Shown: positions 61,701 to 64,000 of the stretch, one piece after another | Layout of the letters: each line of letters begins with the position of its first letter | Numbering within the stretch: the first letter of the stretch is position 1 | From: Dipylidium caninum | Lineage: Eukaryota; Platyhelminthes; Cestoda; Cyclophyllidea; Dipylidiidae | NCBI GenBank assembly: GCA_017562135.1 | Contig: QEYB01000448.1 | Coordinates: 1,736,001-1,800,000 of the forward strand | Direction: 5' to 3' | DNA length: 64,000 nt | Made by a program: the position numbers and the translations under genes | Notes under the pieces: generated by a model | Database searches by the model: none | Told to the model about the DNA's origin: nothing | What the model saw: the letters and a program-made list of their open reading frames with translations, nothing else

Positions 61701-63461
61701 GTTCGCCTCAATTCTTTAGGGTCGACCGACTATTTCCCTAACACCAAGTTGTTGGGAGTATTTCGCATTAGTTTGAATCACTTTTGGCCTATTTTTATCT
61801 CCCTTATTTTGTTCATTTTTTCATATTCGACATATAGCTTTAGTCTTGTCGCGTATGAATAATCCTCATTTTGCGCTCATCTGATACGGTAGACTGAGAA
61901 ATGTCCACACCGCCACTATAGGTGTCGTTAACGGCGAGGCACAGCTGCAGCATGAAGGTTGAATTTTGGAAACCATTTTTTCTTCAGAGGAGCAACAATT
62001 CATGCAAGAATGACGTTTGTAGTGTAGGGTCTTTTGCAACTATTCCCATTGGATATTCATTTTTGGAGTGAAGTGTAGGGTAGGGTGCACTGCATATTTT
62101 TGGGTGAATGAGGAGCAGCCGGAAGAACTAGTCTACGGTTATTAGCTGTTGACTCGGCCATCTTCAGTTGCCTCGTGTGACTCTGAAAACATGCTCCTAA
62201 TAGGAGTTTTAAACGTGTTGCCTAAACAAAGAGAGCCTTGATGATATGAGGAAATTAATAAGCCGCAAATCCGCATGTGTACTTCTGCTCATCTTCCGGT
62301 CTTTTTATCCTCCTGCTCCATATCACCCTCTCTCGTGCCTAAATTTCGGCTGTACTATTGTCGAACGGTTGTCCTGGCTAACCTCACTGTTACAATTAAT
62401 ATTTGCAACATTACTTCTTTTAGTCATATGCTTTCTGTAGTCGACGCTTGATATGGCCCATGTTCCCCACCCTCACTTGTGCTTTTGATTCAAGTGCGTT
62501 CGTGTGAGCGCAAGTGGCAGTTAATGATGAGTATCAAACTTTGTGCGTTTCCTCCTACCGTCCAGTTGAAAGACTGTACCGACCCCGACAATGTCATCGA
62601 GTATCTAATCGAACCTCCTTCCGCTGAGCTCCGAAGAGCCTGGGAGACGGCTCTTCAGTACTCGCAAGATTTTGATGTACGATATCCTTTTAAGAAACTT
62701 ATTAATATCGCACTAGTTTACCATAGGTTAAATTTTTCTTAAATTTAGTGTAATCTAATTCATCCCTTCTTCATAGCTTGCCATCCGAGTTAACGTGCTT
62801 TACTTTATATCCAGAAGGAAGATCGGTTCGACCGAAGGGCTCTTTCTACTCGTAGGTCCTGATTCCCTTAACTTTGCAAAACTTCTTTCCGCCACAAAAT
62901 GATGTAGCCCCATGAACTAGTCCGGTCTGGTGTTACCTTTGAATTAATCTTTATCTCTGATGTCCCGGGATGAAGCTTACTTTTAGGCCACCTATGCTGC
63001 TTTTTTTCTAATATTATAAGAGTTATAAAAGTCGGGTGCCAAAAATGAAATGTTACACTCTCTGGACGACAATTCGAGAGTTATGAGGCGCGGATATTAA
63101 CGACAATTTGTGAAATGCCTTTTATGCATTGGGTTTTAACTAAATCCAAATTTAGGGTCTAGTTGTCACTTCAAATCGAAAACTGACTTTTCTGCGGTAT
63201 TTTAATCTCCTTTTTATAACCGCAGTTTTAAGAACTTTCAACTCTCTCAAGTTAATGGTTTTTCACAACTTGTCAATTGTAGATCTAATCAGTATGGTTT
63301 AATAGGTTGATCACTAGTCGAAGCGGGGCATTTTGTCAAACCGCCTTGTTCTCTGTTAGGCTCGCCACCGAGTGTCGACCAAAAAGTGGTCACGATGCTG
63401 CGGGAATTCTTCCGAAGGCGGCCTACATTAGAAAGTATTCGAGAATCGGGGATCCTTCAAA
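55715..63461 (+). CDS. ARHGAP12/27-family RhoGAP, 5' part (runs off window)
   Basis: These proteins are GTPase activators for Rac/Cdc42 with WW, PH and RhoGAP domains. Exons: 55715-55745, 55876-56022, 56535-56701, 57916-58047, 58673-58915, 59202-59309, 59395-59529, 61184-61288, 62566-62676, 62815-62851, 63360-63461. All phases agree. The N-terminus (MEAADSPANN) is disordered, with a PPPKPPR proline motif. At 58673 WAEVVDDDDDFYCEKG resembles a degenerate WW domain lacking the second Trp. The PH domain spans RRGQVNFTKVSGNG, YPKKWTPSTLVLIG, LYVYKDSKGQ, KPELELHVKHLQI, and the final helix LRRAWETALQY with its conserved Trp. The last exon, MLREFFRRRPTLESIRESGI, is the lead-in to the RhoGAP domain, which should follow beyond 64000. 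Exons 1 and 4 are the least certain. No SH3 domain is seen. Confidence 0.85.
59530..61183 (+). other. RhoGAP intron inside the PH domain
   Basis: 1.65-kb intron between the PH exons ending SKGQ and starting KSSN. Open frames at 59956-60393 are chance: they lack domain similarity and would break the PH fold. Confidence 0.75.
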
Positions 63462-64000
63462 GTAAGCTCGATTTAGTTGCTTTATTGAGTGGATTTTAGG
63501 GACGTTGATTGAAATTGTTTGATTCGCCGTCCATTAGGAATGCTCAAAATGCTTCGCAATTTATTCCTCTAAACTGCCGTGTAATTAGAGTCCGATGTCA
63601 TTTGGTCACAGGTTTTTACGAAGTTTACCGACGTATAGAGGTTACCCGTATGTTGACGTCTATTTGTGTTTAAAATTTCTCTTTTCTGAGGTCAGTTGGT
63701 GTTTTTTTGGCAAACCAGTGTCTGGAAGTTCAAAAGCGTCTTGAAAAATAAGGTAGTCATTTGCCATAAATCATTGGAAACTAGTACGTTATCAGCCTAG
63801 GAGGGTGCTAATGCGGACTTTTAGACCGTGTGTGTGTAGTAGAGAGGACAGCTCTCCTCATCTATCATTTCTTTACAGAGTTGATTTTACACAAACATTG
63901 TCATTTTTACGAATAATGGTTATGCGCAAGGCCTAGGAAGCTATCCTCTGTCTTCCGTGCCTAGCTGTGGGAAAGGAGAGTAAGGCCTTAGTTTGCCCAA
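63462..64000 (+). other. RhoGAP intron, continuing past window
   Basis: Begins with the donor gtaagc after the phase-1 exon end at 63461. No further exon seen before the window end. Confidence 0.7.

Noticed and set aside
1..64000. CRISPR arrays, bacterial operons, rRNA or tRNA genes, transposase or reverse-transcriptase frames
   Set aside because: None recognised. Repeats present are microsatellites and the foldback element only. tRNA genes were looked for by eye only; a tRNAscan-type run would be needed to exclude them.

Overview
This is eukaryotic nuclear DNA. Genes are split into many GT-AG exons, some introns are only 32-41 bp, intergenic DNA is long, and the proteins are animal housekeeping and signalling families. 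Tiny introns near 5' ends, splice-acceptor-like sequence directly upstream of two start codons, and divergent animal orthologues fit a parasitic flatworm (cestode-like) best. That assignment is an inference; no single base proves it. The standard nuclear code is used.

Layout. 1-3.8 kb: a CT/TG microsatellite and a small unrecognised one-helix membrane protein (1865-2441, +). 3.9-6.9 kb: seven exons on the minus strand encode NOA1, the circularly permuted mitochondrial GTPase. 6.9-16.3 kb: mostly non-coding, with a 72-bp foldback inverted repeat near 9.6-10.0 kb and a GC-rich stretch from about 11.2 kb holding only weak exon candidates. 16.4-21.7 kb (+): the SH2-PTB C-terminus of a tensin; its upstream part is unresolved. 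23.1-23.6 kb (+): TRMT112, the shared methyltransferase activator, with a +1 frameshift. 24.1-33.1 kb (-): a 15-exon ABCG2-like half-transporter with a long N-terminal extension. 33.4-33.7 kb (-): the last exon of an unrecognised acidic protein. 33.7-40.3 kb: AT-rich with no recognisable gene. 40.3-44.6 kb (-): a complete 13-exon glycyl-tRNA synthetase with an in-frame upstream start that adds a mitochondrial-type presequence. 45.7-53.6 kb (+): 13 exons of DDX42, divergently oriented from GARS. 55.7-63.5 kb (+): the N-terminal and PH part of an ARHGAP12/27-family RhoGAP that runs off the window.

Exon boundaries were derived by joining homologous reading frames at splice sites and checking codon phase. 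NOA1, GARS, DDX42 and the ARHGAP chain close in phase throughout, apart from single-base frameshifts in NOA1 and DDX42. Together with TRMT112, three conserved genes each carry one extra base, while GARS and the ARHGAP chain are intact. Consensus error is the simplest explanation.

The genes do not form an obvious pathway. NOA1 and the long GARS isoform serve mitochondrial translation; TRMT112 and GARS serve tRNA and translation; DDX42 serves splicing; tensin and the ARHGAP serve adhesion and Rho signalling. No novel multi-gene system was found. The most interesting points are the dual-start GARS, two GC-AG introns (one 32 bp long), the shared +1 frameshifts, the foldback repeat and a perfect 13-bp hairpin just after the tensin stop.
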